Assembly: GCA_046732855.1 (NCBI GenBank) | Contig: JBKPNX010000052.1 | Span: 1 to 47,095, forward strand | Length of the DNA: 47,095 nt | From: JBKPNX01 sp046732855 | GTDB lineage: Bacteria > Pseudomonadota > Alphaproteobacteria > Geminicoccales > Geminicoccaceae | Direction: 5' to 3' | In this document: positions 1-8,508 of the stretch, piece by piece | Layout of the letters: each line of letters opens with the position of its first letter | Position numbering within the stretch: position 1 is the first letter of the stretch | Program-made: the position numbers and the translations under genes | Notes under the pieces: model-generated | What the model was told of the DNA's origin: nothing | The model's input: only the letters and a program-made list of their open reading frames with translations | The model's database searches: none

Positions 1-663
1 TACGTCGGCTACGAGGAGGGCGGCAGCCTGACCGAGGCGGTGCGCCGGCGGCCGTACCAGGTGATCCTGTTCGACGAGATCGAGAAGGCGCACCCGGACG
101 TGTTCAACGTGCTGCTCCAGGTGCTCGACGACGGCCGCCTCACCGACGGCCAGGGGCGCACGGTCGACTTCCGCAACACGCTGATCGTGCTGACCTCGAA
201 CCTCGGCTCGCAATATCTCGCCGACCTGCCCGACGGCGCCGACGTGAGCACCGTGCGCGGCGAGGTGATGGACGAGGTGCGCCGGGCGTTCCGTCCGGAG
301 TTCCTCAACCGCCTCGACGAGATCCTGTTGTTCCGTCGCTTGTCGCGCGACGACATGACCGGGATCGTCGCGATCCAGCTGAAGCGGCTCGAGGCGCTGC
401 TCGCCGAGCGCAAGATCACGCTCAAGGTCGACGAGGCGGCGCGGCGATGGCTGGCGGACGCCGGCTACGATCCGGTCTACGGGGCGCGGCCCCTGAAGCG
501 GGTGATCCAGCGCGAGCTGCAGAACCCGCTCGCGCTCGAGCTGCTCGAGGGCCGGATTCAGGACGGCGATCTGGTGCGCGTCAGCGCGAGCGCGCTCGGC
601 CTCCTGCTCGAGCCGCCGCTCCGCGCCGAGACCGCCGAAGCCGCCCGCCCCGCCGCGCAGTAG
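1..663 (+). CDS. clpB: ATP-dependent chaperone ClpB, C-terminal part (5' end outside window)
   Basis: This is the C-terminal part of the AAA+ disaggregase ClpB, which threads aggregated proteins through a hexameric ring together with DnaK. The reading frame is open from base 1, so the start lies upstream of the window. Visible pieces belong to the second AAA+ domain: the Walker B segment ILFDEIEKAHPDVFN, the TDGQGRTVDFRNT stretch, sensor 1 (IVLTSNLGS), the arginine-finger region AFRPEFLNRLDE, and sensor 2 (GARPLKRVIQ) in the small C-terminal domain. ClpA/ClpC are the alternatives, but this segment matches ClpB and shows no ClpP-binding loop in what is visible. The last residues after LLEGRIQDGD are a low-complexity Ala/Glu/Pro tail, a little longer than usual. 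Confidence 0.93.
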   Translation, partial: YVGYEEGGSLTEAVRRRPYQVILFDEIEKAHPDVFNVLLQVLDDGRLTDGQGRTVDFRNTLIVLTSNLGSQYLADLPDGADVSTVRGEVMDEVRRAFRPEFLNRLDEILLFRRLSRDDMTGIVAIQLKRLEALLAERKITLKVDEAARRWLADAGYDPVYGARPLKRVIQRELQNPLALELLEGRIQDGDLVRVSASALGLLLEPPLRAETAEAARPAAQ

Positions 664-799
664 CGAAGATCCGCGCCCGGCGCGCGAGCGTCGGCCATAG
701 ACCGGGTGTCGCGCTCGGGCCGATGCACGGACTGAACCGTCGGGCTCGATTGTGCTGGTGTCTCGCGGTCCCGGTACTCGCCGGGCCATTTGCCTTGAA

Positions 800-1024
800 T
801 TACGCGCTGTCGTCGTCCCGCCGCGGCAGCACGCCGTATTCCTGCGACTTCTTGCGACGCTCCGAGACGCTGAAGCCTTCGGCCGCCAGGCCGCGCTTCA
901 GTAGCTCGCGCACCGCCGCCGCCCGGCTCGGCATGCGGCGCGCGAAGCGCCAGTCGTCCAGCGTCTGCAGCTCGTCCTCGGTGAGCATGATCTGCAGGCG
1001 CTCAGCGCGCGTCAGCTCGGCCAC
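800..1024 (-). CDS. small ribbon-helix-helix-like protein
   Basis: A 74-residue basic protein read from GTG at 1024, which has GAGGAG six bases upstream. A longer reading from ATG at 1087 adds 21 low-complexity residues and lacks a better ribosome-binding site. The core RLQIMLTEDELQTLDDWRFARRMPSRAAAVRELLKRGL has the beta-strand/helix/helix pattern of Arc/CopG/MetJ-like DNA-binding proteins, with PSRAAAVRELL as the second helix. Such proteins bind DNA as dimers and are often autoregulators or antitoxins, but no toxin partner is visible next to it. It converges on clpB. The family assignment is by pattern only. Confidence 0.6.
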   Translation of the reverse strand: MAELTRAERLQIMLTEDELQTLDDWRFARRMPSRAAAVRELLKRGLAAEGFSVSERRKKSQEYGVLPRRDDDSA

Positions 1025-1431
1025 GGCCGGCTCCTCGCCACGGCTGGGGGGACCGTCCTGGCTACGCGACGGGCGCGATGGCGTCAAGCGCTGGTTTGCC
1101 CACAGTGGCGCAGGATGTGCTTCTTGCTCAATCTCAGGCCCTGCCCACGCGGCAGCCCTGCATCACCATGCAGGGGCGCACGGGCGTCTTGCGATGGGCA
1201 CCGCCAGCATCGGATCTTGGGCCGCGCCCAGCCGGCCGCCAGCTCGTGGCGCCGGCCGCAGGACACTGACGCCGCGGCGCGGCAGGCGCGCCGCCTGCGG
1301 GTTGAGCCGTCCGCCAGTTCGGGCTAAAGCCTGCCCGTGATCCGCGCGGCCGCGCCGGGCGCCAGCGAGCGGTGGACGGGTCAGGACGGTCGATCCGAGG
1401 GGAGGCGGCGGTGGAAGGTGCACGCCATGCG
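1025..1431. other. 407-bp gene-free stretch, divergent between the RHH gene and the ABC exporter
   Basis: No reading frame here looks like protein: all open frames are short and Arg/Pro/Ala-rich, as expected from GC-rich noncoding sequence. It should hold promoters for the flanking divergent genes, but I could not recognise clear -35/-10 pairs. One short hairpin is visible: GCAGGCG (1282-1288) and CGCCTGC (1292-1298) around a 3-base loop, without a following T run. Confidence 0.4.
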
Positions 1432-3222
1432 ATGTCCGACTTGAGCGCCCGACGTCCCGGCAGCCGCGATCTGCGTCAGCTGCGCCGCCTGGCTGGCTTC
1501 GTGCGGCCCTATCGCTGGCAGGCGGCGGCGACGCTGGTGGCGCTGGTCGTGGCCGCTGGCGCGGTTCTGGTGTTCGGCGTCGGCCTGCGCTACCTGATCG
1601 ACGGCGCCTTCGCCGCCGGCCGGGTCGAGGCGCTGAACCACGGGCTCAAGGCGTCCCTGATCGTGGTCGTGGCGCTCGCCGCGGCGACGTTCGCGCGCGC
1701 CTATCTGGTGACGTGGCTCGGCGAGCGGGTGGTCACGGACCTGCGCAAACAGGTGTACGATCGGGTGATCGGCCTGTCGCCCGCGTTCTTCGAGGTGACG
1801 CGCACCGGCGAGGTGCTCTCGCGCCTGACCAGCGACACCGCGGTGATCCAGGCAGTGATCAGCGCGAGCCTCTCGCAGGCCCTGCGCAATATCCTGCTCC
1901 TGGTCGGCGGCCTCGCGCTGCTGCTCGTCACCAACCCCAAGTTGACCGGCCTGGTGCTGATCGTGGTGCCGCTGGTGATCGTGCCGATCGTCGTAATCGG
2001 TCGACGCGTGCGCCGCCTCTCACGCGCCGCGCAGGACCGTATCGGCGCGCTCGGCGGCCATGGCGAGGAGACCTTGAACGCGGTGCGGACAGTGCAGGCG
2101 TTCGCCCAGGAACAGCGCGAGCGGCGTCACTTCGGCGCGCTCGCGGAGGCGGCCTTCAGGGCGGCGGCGCGCCATGCGCTTGCCCGGGCAGCGCTCGCCG
2201 CCGTGGTGATCACGCTGGTGTTCGGTGCGATCGTCGTGGTGCTCTGGGTCGGCGGGCTCGACGTCGTCGCTGGCCGGATCAGCGGCGGCGAGCTCGCCGA
2301 GTTCGTGTTCTATGCCGCGGTGGTGGCGAGCGCCGCGGGCGCGCTCAGCGAGATCATGGGCGACCTGCAGCGGGCGGCGGGGGCGACCGAGCGCCTGTTC
2401 GAGCTGCTGGACGAGACGCCGCAGATCGTCGCTCCGGCGGCACCGCTGCCCCTGCCGCGGCGCTCGGCCGGGAGGATCCGCTTCGAACACGTGCGCTTCG
2501 CCTATCCCGCGCACCCCCAACGACCGGTCCTGAACGAGCTGGACATCGCGATCGAGCCCGGAACGACGACCGCCCTGGTCGGCCCTTCCGGCGCGGGCAA
2601 GACCAGCGTGTTCCAGCTGCTGATGCGCTTCTACGATCCAGACGCCGGTCGGGTGCTCCTCGATGGCGTCGACCTGCGCGAGCTCGATCCCGCGGCGTTC
2701 CGCGCGCGCATCGCCCTGGTCCCCCAGGACCCGGTGATCTTCTCGGCCGATGCTTGGCACAATCTGCGCTACGGTCGGCCAGACGCGGGCGATGCCGAGG
2801 TGCGCGCGGCGGCCGACGCGGCTGGAGCGAGCGAATTCCTCGATCGCCTGCCCGACGGCTTCGACACGTTTCTCGGCGAGAAGGGCGCGCGCCTCTCGGG
2901 CGGACAGCGGCAGCGGATCGCGATTGCCCGCGCGATCCTGTGCGACCCCGTGGTGCTGTTGCTCGACGAGGCGACCAGCTCGCTCGATGCCGACAGCGAA
3001 CGGCTGGTCCAGGACGCGCTCCGCCGCCTGCGCCAGGGCCGCACCACGCTGGCCATCGCCCACCGCCTCGCCACCGTGCTCGAGGCGGACCGCATCATCG
3101 TGATGGATCACGGGCAGGTGGTCGCGACCGGCACTCACCAGGAGCTGGTGGACCAGGACGGGCTGTACGCCCGGCTGGCCGAATTGCAGTTCGACGTCGC
3201 CGGGCGGCTCGCCGCCGAATAG
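1432..3222 (+). CDS. MsbA-type ABC exporter (fused membrane and ATPase domains)
   Basis: A 596-residue half-transporter working as a homodimer in the inner membrane. The first ~320 residues carry about six hydrophobic helices (first near residue 25, PYRWQAAATLVALVVAAGAVLV), followed by a nucleotide-binding domain. That domain has Walker A GPSGAGKT (~residue 384), Q-loop VPQDPVIF, signature LSGGQRQRIAIARA (~488), Walker B VVLLLDEATSSLD (~505) and the H-loop AIAHRLAT. Length and order fit the MsbA/LmrA family of lipid and drug exporters; the substrate cannot be told from sequence. An upstream in-frame ATG at 1372 exists, but ATG 1432 (MSDLSARR) has GGAAGGTG upstream and a family-like N-terminus. 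It appears monocistronic. Confidence 0.9.
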   Translation: MSDLSARRPGSRDLRQLRRLAGFVRPYRWQAAATLVALVVAAGAVLVFGVGLRYLIDGAFAAGRVEALNHGLKASLIVVVALAAATFARAYLVTWLGERVVTDLRKQVYDRVIGLSPAFFEVTRTGEVLSRLTSDTAVIQAVISASLSQALRNILLLVGGLALLLVTNPKLTGLVLIVVPLVIVPIVVIGRRVRRLSRAAQDRIGALGGHGEETLNAVRTVQAFAQEQRERRHFGALAEAAFRAAARHALARAALAAVVITLVFGAIVVVLWVGGLDVVAGRISGGELAEFVFYAAVVASAAGALSEIMGDLQRAAGATERLFELLDETPQIVAPAAPLPLPRRSAGRIRFEHVRFAYPAHPQRPVLNELDIAIEPGTTTALVGPSGAGKTSVFQLLMRFYDPDAGRVLLDGVDLRELDPAAFRARIALVPQDPVIFSADAWHNLRYGRPDAGDAEVRAAADAAGASEFLDRLPDGFDTFLGEKGARLSGGQRQRIAIARAILCDPVVLLLDEATSSLDADSERLVQDALRRLRQGRTTLAIAHRLATVLEADRIIVMDHGQVVATGTHQELVDQDGLYARLAELQFDVAGRLAAE

Positions 3223-3238
3223 GCGCCATCGGTCAGGA

Positions 3239-3262
3239 GGCCCGATCAGATCGATCAGGGCC
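3239..3262. terminator. possible hairpin after the ABC exporter
   Basis: GGCCCGATC (3239-3247) pairs with GATC-A-GGGCC (3253-3262), a 9-bp stem with one bulged A and a 5-base loop, 16 bp after the exporter stop codon. There is no T run, so intrinsic termination is uncertain. Confidence 0.3.
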
Positions 3263-3374
3263 GGGCCGGCGCATTCCACATCGGGGTGATCGAGGCCGGC
3301 TGCCGGCTCCTCAGATCAAATCGAGGGAAGCTGGGCCGCAGGCAAGTCGATCGGGCCCAAGCGGCGCGAGCGCC

Positions 3375-3593
3375 TCAGAAAACATCGTCATGCTCTTCGC
3401 GCGCGGTCATCTCGATGTACGACGAGGTGCTGCCGCTCGCACCGAGATCGGGGCGCAGCCGCCGTTCGAGGAATTCCGCCAGGGCCTGATTGACGATGCG
3501 CGCGGGCGGCTGGTCCAGAGTTCGCGCCAGATCGGCCAGGGGCTGCTGGAGTTCGCGGGCAACCTCGACGATGGGCAGTTCGGCTGCTGTCAT
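3375..3593 (-). CDS. small protein with CopG/RHH-like pattern
   Basis: A 72-residue protein read from ATG 3593 (MTAAELPIVEVARELQQ), chosen because GGAGGA sits 8 bases upstream; an in-frame ATG at 3617 lacks such a site. The segment ELPIVEVARELQQPLADLARTLDQPPARIVNQALAEFLERRL resembles the strand/helix/helix layout of ribbon-helix-helix proteins, in which a short helix precedes a PPARIVNQAL-type second helix. The tail is polar and acidic (TAREEHDD). It lies tail-to-tail with the ABC exporter and downstream of the OmpA-like gene. I do not recognise a specific family; an antitoxin-like role is possible, but no toxin is adjacent. Confidence 0.55.
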   Translation of the reverse strand: MTAAELPIVEVARELQQPLADLARTLDQPPARIVNQALAEFLERRLRPDLGASGSTSSYIEMTAREEHDDVF

Positions 3594-3661
3594 CGCGGCA
3601 TTCCTCCATCCGGCCATTCGGGCCCTAGGTCCTTCTTGGGGTCACCTCGATCGAGGCTCGC

Positions 3662-5620
3662 CTAAGGTGTGGTGAGCTTGATCTCAATTCTGCGGTTGCG
3701 GCGGAAGGCAATTTCGTCGTCGCGATCATCAATCGGCTGAAACTGTGCGAATCCGGCCACAGCGATGCGCTCGGGCGGGATGCCCTGCTGCACGAGGAAT
3801 TTGCCGACGTTGATGGCGCGCGCCGAGGATAGCTCCCAGTTCGACGGGAATTCCGGCGTACTGATCGGCCGCCGGTCGGTGTGGCCGTTGATCTGAAGGA
3901 TCCACGGCAGATCGCTCGGGATCTCCGCGCTGATCGCGCGCAGGCTGTCGGCCAGCTTGCGCAGCTCGTCCATGCCGCCCGGGTCGATGTCGGCCGAGCC
4001 CGTGGGGAACAGCACCTCCGACTGGAACACGAAGCGGTCGCCGACCACCCGTACGTCCGGCCGCTCGCCGAGCAGCTGCCGCAGGCGGCCAAAGAACTCC
4101 GAGCGGAACCGGCTCAGCTCCTCGACCTTGCCGGCGAGTGCCATGTTCAGCTTCCCGCCCAGGTCGGTGATCGTGACCTGCTGCTCCTCGACCTTCTGCT
4201 GCTCGACGTCGAGCGCCTGCTCGAGCGACGCCAGCTGCACGCGCAGCGCGTTGATCTGACGGTTGAGCGTGTCAACCTGGTTCAGCGCCTCGCGCGACAG
4301 CGCCTGCTCCGTGGCGAGCGCCTCCTCGGCGCGCCCGGCGCTGCGCAACAGCTCCTCGATGCGGACATCGCGCTGCTCCAGCTCGCGCTGCGCCAGGGTG
4401 GTGTGCTCCTGTTCGCTGGCCAGCTTGGCGTCCAGCTCGGCCGAGCGATCACGCACTTGAGCGAGCTCCTGGAGCAGTCGTTCGCGCGCCTGCTGCAGAT
4501 CGGCCAGCTCGGCCTGCCCGGTCGCGCGGTCTTTGCGTAGCGCCTCGAGCTGGGCCGCCAGCTCGGCGACGCGGCGCTCGCGCTCGCTCGCCTCGTCGCG
4601 CGCCGCATCGATCTGCTTGCTGAGCTCGGTGATCCGCGCCTGGCGCCCGTCGTTCTCGGTCCGCGTCGATACGAGCAGCCGCTGCAGGCGCGCCAGTTCG
4701 GATTGCAGGCTGCCCCGCTCGTCGCGCGTACTGCTCAGCTCGGCGGTCAGCTGCTCCGCCCGCTGCGCGCTCGCCGCCTGCTCCGCGCGCCTCGTCTCCA
4801 GCAATTGGGTCAGGCGGGCCACTTCGGCCTGGAGCGAGCCGGTCTCCTGCGCGGATGCGGCTGCCGTCTGGCTCAGCTTCTTGGTCTGCGCCTGCAGCTT
4901 GGCGGTTTCCGTCTGAGCCGCTTGCAGCAGATCCGCAAGGCGCGCGATCTCCTTGGCCGCGTCGCCCTTCGCGGTCTCGGCCGCCTTCAGCAGGGCCGAC
5001 ATCTCGGCGACCTGCCCCTCCAGATCACCGCGCACCTTCTGCAGCGCCTCGATATCGCGGCGCAGCTGAATCAACTGCGCGAGCTGGGTCTCGATCGTCT
5101 GCTGATCGGTCTTGACCGTCTGCCGCGCCTGCTCGAGCTCCTGCTGCAGCTTAGTCCGCAGATCAACGCTCCGCTGCAGCTCGGTCTCGAGCTCCTCGTT
5201 GCGCGCGGCCTCCTGGCGCATCTCGTTCAGGGTCTGGGTCAGCAGAGCCTTGTCATTCTCGAGCAGCGAGATCTGGTCGCGGAACTGATCGCGCTCGGCC
5301 TGGACATCGGCGAGCTGGGCCGCGGTGTCATCGCGCGCCGCCTGCGCCGACTGCAAGTCCGATGACAGCTGCGTGACCGACAGGCGCAGCTCGGCGTTAC
5401 TCGACTGCTCGAGATTCAACTGCTCGGTGAGCTGAGCGACCGCCTGCTCGAGGCTCTGCAGCTGAGTGTCCTTGCCCTGCAGCAGCTGGCTGAGGAAAAA
5501 TTGCGCCAGCACGAACACCACGAGCAGGAAGATGATGACCATGAGCAGCGTCGACAGCGCATCGACGAAGCCCGGCCAGATTTCAGGATGCTGGCGCAGC
5601 GAGCGCCGCGCACGGATCAT
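3662..5620 (-). CDS. MotB/OmpA-like peptidoglycan-anchored protein with very long coiled coil
   Basis: A 652-residue protein with three parts. Residues 17-44 form one transmembrane helix with an aspartate near its start (GFVDALSTLL, Asp20), the place where MotB/TolR/ExbD carry the proton-binding Asp. Residues ~45-480 are an almost uninterrupted heptad-rich coiled coil dense in Gln, Glu, Leu and Ala. Residues ~495-652 are an OmpA/MotB peptidoglycan-binding domain (VLFPTGSADIDPGG, INGHTDRRPI, SNWELSSARA, RRNRRIEIKL). Ordinary MotB is about half this length. It follows the MotA/TolQ-like gene by 9 bp, so the two should form one ion-driven complex in the cell envelope. No flagellar genes are nearby, so a flagellar stator role is not supported. 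Confidence 0.85.
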   Translation of the reverse strand: MIRARRSLRQHPEIWPGFVDALSTLLMVIIFLLVVFVLAQFFLSQLLQGKDTQLQSLEQAVAQLTEQLNLEQSSNAELRLSVTQLSSDLQSAQAARDDTAAQLADVQAERDQFRDQISLLENDKALLTQTLNEMRQEAARNEELETELQRSVDLRTKLQQELEQARQTVKTDQQTIETQLAQLIQLRRDIEALQKVRGDLEGQVAEMSALLKAAETAKGDAAKEIARLADLLQAAQTETAKLQAQTKKLSQTAAASAQETGSLQAEVARLTQLLETRRAEQAASAQRAEQLTAELSSTRDERGSLQSELARLQRLLVSTRTENDGRQARITELSKQIDAARDEASERERRVAELAAQLEALRKDRATGQAELADLQQARERLLQELAQVRDRSAELDAKLASEQEHTTLAQRELEQRDVRIEELLRSAGRAEEALATEQALSREALNQVDTLNRQINALRVQLASLEQALDVEQQKVEEQQVTITDLGGKLNMALAGKVEELSRFRSEFFGRLRQLLGERPDVRVVGDRFVFQSEVLFPTGSADIDPGGMDELRKLADSLRAISAEIPSDLPWILQINGHTDRRPISTPEFPSNWELSSARAINVGKFLVQQGIPPERIAVAGFAQFQPIDDRDDEIAFRRNRRIEIKLTTP

Positions 5621-5629
5621 CGCCCAGTC

Positions 5630-6781
5630 CTAGCCCGACATCACCCGCGTATCGCCCGCGGCGGCCGCGATGGTACGCGCGACCATCTTGATCTCGCTGC
5701 GCAATTCATGGGTCATCTGACTGCGCCCCTGGACGGTCTCGTCGAGCAGGCGGGCGAGGTAAACGTCCATGTTGCGGATGTGATTGCGGGTCGCCTCGTC
5801 GACCCCGCCGCCGTCCGCCTCGGCCAACCGGGCGAGCACGGGACGGAGCTCCTCCTGGCTCGAGATCAGCCGCGCGAGCAGCGCCTGCTCGGTCGCGATC
5901 TGGTCGCCGAGCGACGACAGACGCTCGGTCAGCGCGATCAGTCCGGAATGCACGGTCGCCTGGTTCTCTTCGGAGCGCGCGACCGAGCGCTGCAGCCCTT
6001 CGAGGTTCTCCGCGGTCTGCTCGAGCAGCGCCTGGACGTAAGCCGGGATGCTGACGTCGGCGCCGCTGAACAGCGGCTCCGCGCCGCTGAGCCGGGTCAG
6101 CCCGGAAAACCATTCCTCGACGTCGTTGTAGAAGCTGTTTTGCGCCTGGCTCGCCTGCAGATCGAGAAAGCCGAGCACCAGGGAGCCGGCGAGGCCGAAC
6201 AGCGACGAGCCGAACGCGGTGCCCATGCCGCCCATGGGCGCAGCAAGGCCGGCCTTGAGCTCTTCGAACATGGTCACGAGATCGCCCGAGCCGACCGACA
6301 GTCCGTTGATCACCCGGCCGACCGAGCCGATCGTGTCGAGCAGCCCCCAGAACGTGCCGAGCAGGCCGAGGAAGATCAGCAGGCCGACCTGGTAGCGCGC
6401 GATGTCGCGGCTCTCGTCGAGCCGGGCGCTGATGCTGTCGAGCAGATAGCGCGCCGACATCGCCGGCAGCACGAACCGGCCGCGGCGCTCCTGCTCGCCG
6501 AGCGCGGAGGCGACCGGAGCGAGCAGCCGCGGCGCCGCCTGCAGGGAGAAGCCCGGCTTGCTGGTGCGGAACGCCTCGATCCAGCGGATCTCTGGCCGCA
6601 GGCTGAACACCCGGCGGAACATGTAGACGATGCCGATCAGCAGGATGCCGAGGATCAGGCTATTGAGCAGCGGGTTGTACATGAAGATCCGGAACAGGAC
6701 CTCGTAGGCCGTCGCGGTGGCAGCCGCGGCCACCACCAGGAACACGATCATCCGGTTGATGAAGCGTTGCGGGCTGCTCAT
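5630..6781 (-). CDS. MotA/TolQ/ExbB-family proton channel protein
   Basis: A 383-residue membrane protein with four predicted helices at about 11-30, 39-56, 131-150 and 186-207, and a long cytoplasmic C-terminal part (210-383) that is largely helical. The region around helices 3 and 4 (LGLLGTFWGLLDTIG and APMGGMGTAFGSSLFGLAGSLVLG) is the conserved core of MotA/TolQ/ExbB channels. The start ATG 6781 fits the first hydrophobic helix. The partner 9 bp downstream supplies the MotB-like plug and peptidoglycan anchor. The pair closes the gap-pgk-fba-efp cluster but has its own 231-bp upstream gap and so may be separately transcribed. Function is unknown; the complex probably uses the proton gradient for envelope work. 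Confidence 0.82.
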   Translation of the reverse strand: MSSPQRFINRMIVFLVVAAAATATAYEVLFRIFMYNPLLNSLILGILLIGIVYMFRRVFSLRPEIRWIEAFRTSKPGFSLQAAPRLLAPVASALGEQERRGRFVLPAMSARYLLDSISARLDESRDIARYQVGLLIFLGLLGTFWGLLDTIGSVGRVINGLSVGSGDLVTMFEELKAGLAAPMGGMGTAFGSSLFGLAGSLVLGFLDLQASQAQNSFYNDVEEWFSGLTRLSGAEPLFSGADVSIPAYVQALLEQTAENLEGLQRSVARSEENQATVHSGLIALTERLSSLGDQIATEQALLARLISSQEELRPVLARLAEADGGGVDEATRNHIRNMDVYLARLLDETVQGRSQMTHELRSEIKMVARTIAAAAGDTRVMSG

Positions 6782-7012
6782 CGCCGGACCTCTCCAATTG
6801 GGCGTCGGACGTCGCCCCTGAACGCCCCAAGCGGCTCGGCGGGCGCCGGCCGTGCACCACGCGAGGGCGCGGCGCGACGCGCCCCAAGTCGGCCCAGGCG
6901 TCGTCTACGCGGCTGTCTTAACACCCCGCCATAACCTGTTGAAGCAAAAACGTCGCTCATATCCAACCACAGATGGAGCGAACACGCGGCCCACCTAGCA
7001 CGACTTGGTCAC

Positions 7013-7807
7013 CTATTCGTTAACGCGCAGCAACTGCACCAGCCGCGGATGGATCACGGCATTGCTCGCCACGAGCGTGCCGGCTGCGAGATCGCCCTCG
7101 CCCTCGAGCCGCCCGACCAGGCCGCCGGCCTCGCGCACCAGGACGATGCCCGCCGCGACGTCCCAGGGTTTCAGGCCGAATTCCCAAAAGCCATCCAGCC
7201 GGCCGGCGGCGACATAGGCGAGGTCGAGCGAGGCGGTACCGAGTCGCCGCACCCCGGCGACCTCGCCCGACAACCGCTCCAGCTGCCCGGCGTAGCCCTG
7301 GGCGCGGCCGGGCCAATCGAGCACCGGAATGCCGGTGCCGATCAGGCAGTTCGCCAGATCGCTGCGCCCCGACACGCGCAGGCGACGGTCGTTGAGATAG
7401 GCGCCAGCACCCTTCTCCGCGCAGAACAGCTCGTCCTTGATCGGATCGTAGACCACGCCGGCGACCAGCTCGCCGCGGCGCTCGAGCGCGATCGAGATGG
7501 CGAAGTGCGGGAGGCCATGCAGGAAGTTCGTGGTGCCATCCAGCGGATCGACCACCCACCGTTGGTCGCGATCCTCGCCGGGAATCACGCCGCTCTCTTC
7601 CAACAGAAAACCGAAGGACGGTCGCGCCCGGCCGAGCTCACGGCGCAGAGTCTGCTCGGCGCGCCGGTCGGCCGCGCTGACGAAATCGCCCGGGCCTTTG
7701 ATCGAGACCTGGAGGTTCTCCACCTCGCCGAAGTCGCGCACCAGCGGCCGGGCCGCCTTGTGTACGGCCTGGATCATCACGGTGATGTTGGCGGAACGCA
7801 GCGCCAT
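7013..7807 (-). CDS. suhB: inositol monophosphatase family protein (SuhB-like)
   Basis: A 264-residue Mg-dependent phosphatase. The family motifs are clear: LLEESG (metal-binding Glu), WVVDPLDGTTNFLHGLPHF (catalytic DPLDGT loop) and the C-terminal WDVAAGIVLVREAGG. Known members hydrolyse myo-inositol-1-phosphate, and SuhB also influences rRNA transcription in enterobacteria. Which substrate applies here cannot be seen. It sits 20 bp downstream of efp and is probably translated from the same transcript. A second in-frame ATG 10 codons in is possible, but the longer start fits the family. Confidence 0.88.
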   Translation of the reverse strand: MALRSANITVMIQAVHKAARPLVRDFGEVENLQVSIKGPGDFVSAADRRAEQTLRRELGRARPSFGFLLEESGVIPGEDRDQRWVVDPLDGTTNFLHGLPHFAISIALERRGELVAGVVYDPIKDELFCAEKGAGAYLNDRRLRVSGRSDLANCLIGTGIPVLDWPGRAQGYAGQLERLSGEVAGVRRLGTASLDLAYVAAGRLDGFWEFGLKPWDVAAGIVLVREAGGLVGRLEGEGDLAAGTLVASNAVIHPRLVQLLRVNE

Positions 7808-7827
7808 GGCCGACCCGATCGCGGCAG

Positions 7828-8394
7828 TCAGTCTCGGGCGCGCTCGACGTAGCTCGCGCCGGCGATGTTGACCACGACCCGGGTGCCCGCCTCGATGTGC
7901 GGCGGCACCATGATCCGCACGCCATTCTCGAGCACCGCCGGTTTATACGACGCGGCCGCGGTCTGACCCTTGACCACCGGATCGGCCTTCATCACCGTGA
8001 GCACGGCGGTCTCGGGCAACCGCGCCATCAGCGGCCGCCCCTCGTACGCCTGGACCGTGATCGTCATGCCCTCCTGGAGGAACGGCAGGGTGTCGGCGAG
8101 CAGATCCTGATCGATCGTCGTCTGCTCGAAGGTCTCCTGCTCCATCAGGTTGAGTTGGCCGGCGTCGTTGTACAGAAACTGGTATTCCTTCTCCTCGAGA
8201 CGAACGCGCTCGACCGTCTCGGCGGCGCGGAACCGCTCGTTGAGCTTGGTCCCATCGACCAGATCTCTGAGTTCGACCTGCTGATAGGCAGGGCCCTTGC
8301 CGGGCTTCACGTGCTCGGCTCTGACCACCATCCAGAGCCGATCCCGGTATTCGAGCACGTAGCCGGGGCGGATCGCGTTGCCGTCGATCTTCAT
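7828..8394 (-). CDS. efp: translation elongation factor P
   Basis: EF-P, 188 residues, which relieves ribosome stalling at proline runs. ATG 8394 (MKIDGNAIRPG) is chosen because AGGTGA lies 8 bases upstream and the N-terminus matches the family; an in-frame start 7 codons upstream has no such site. The tip-loop motif HVKPGKGPAYQQV carries the lysine (Lys33) modified by EpmA in organisms that have it. The KOW-like N domain (1-65) and two OB-like domains follow, with the family segment near the end (YVERARD). Neither epmA nor epmB is visible in the window. Confidence 0.95.
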   Translation of the reverse strand: MKIDGNAIRPGYVLEYRDRLWMVVRAEHVKPGKGPAYQQVELRDLVDGTKLNERFRAAETVERVRLEEKEYQFLYNDAGQLNLMEQETFEQTTIDQDLLADTLPFLQEGMTITVQAYEGRPLMARLPETAVLTVMKADPVVKGQTAAASYKPAVLENGVRIMVPPHIEAGTRVVVNIAGASYVERARD

Positions 8395-8508
8395 GTGCGG
8401 GTCACCTGGGATCACCTGCGAGCCGCCACCGCGGCGGTCGTTCTCGATCGCGCGGCCTGTCTAGCCCAATCGGGCCGGCCGGCAAAGCCGAACCGGGGCC
8501 GCGATCCA

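Noticed and set aside
3662..6781. Zorya-type defence system (ZorA/ZorB)
   Set aside because: The MotA-like plus MotB-like pair with a long coiled coil resembles ZorAB in outline, but there it is ZorA, not the MotB-like partner, that carries the long tail. No ZorC, ZorD or ZorE genes are nearby, and the context is a housekeeping carbon-metabolism cluster.
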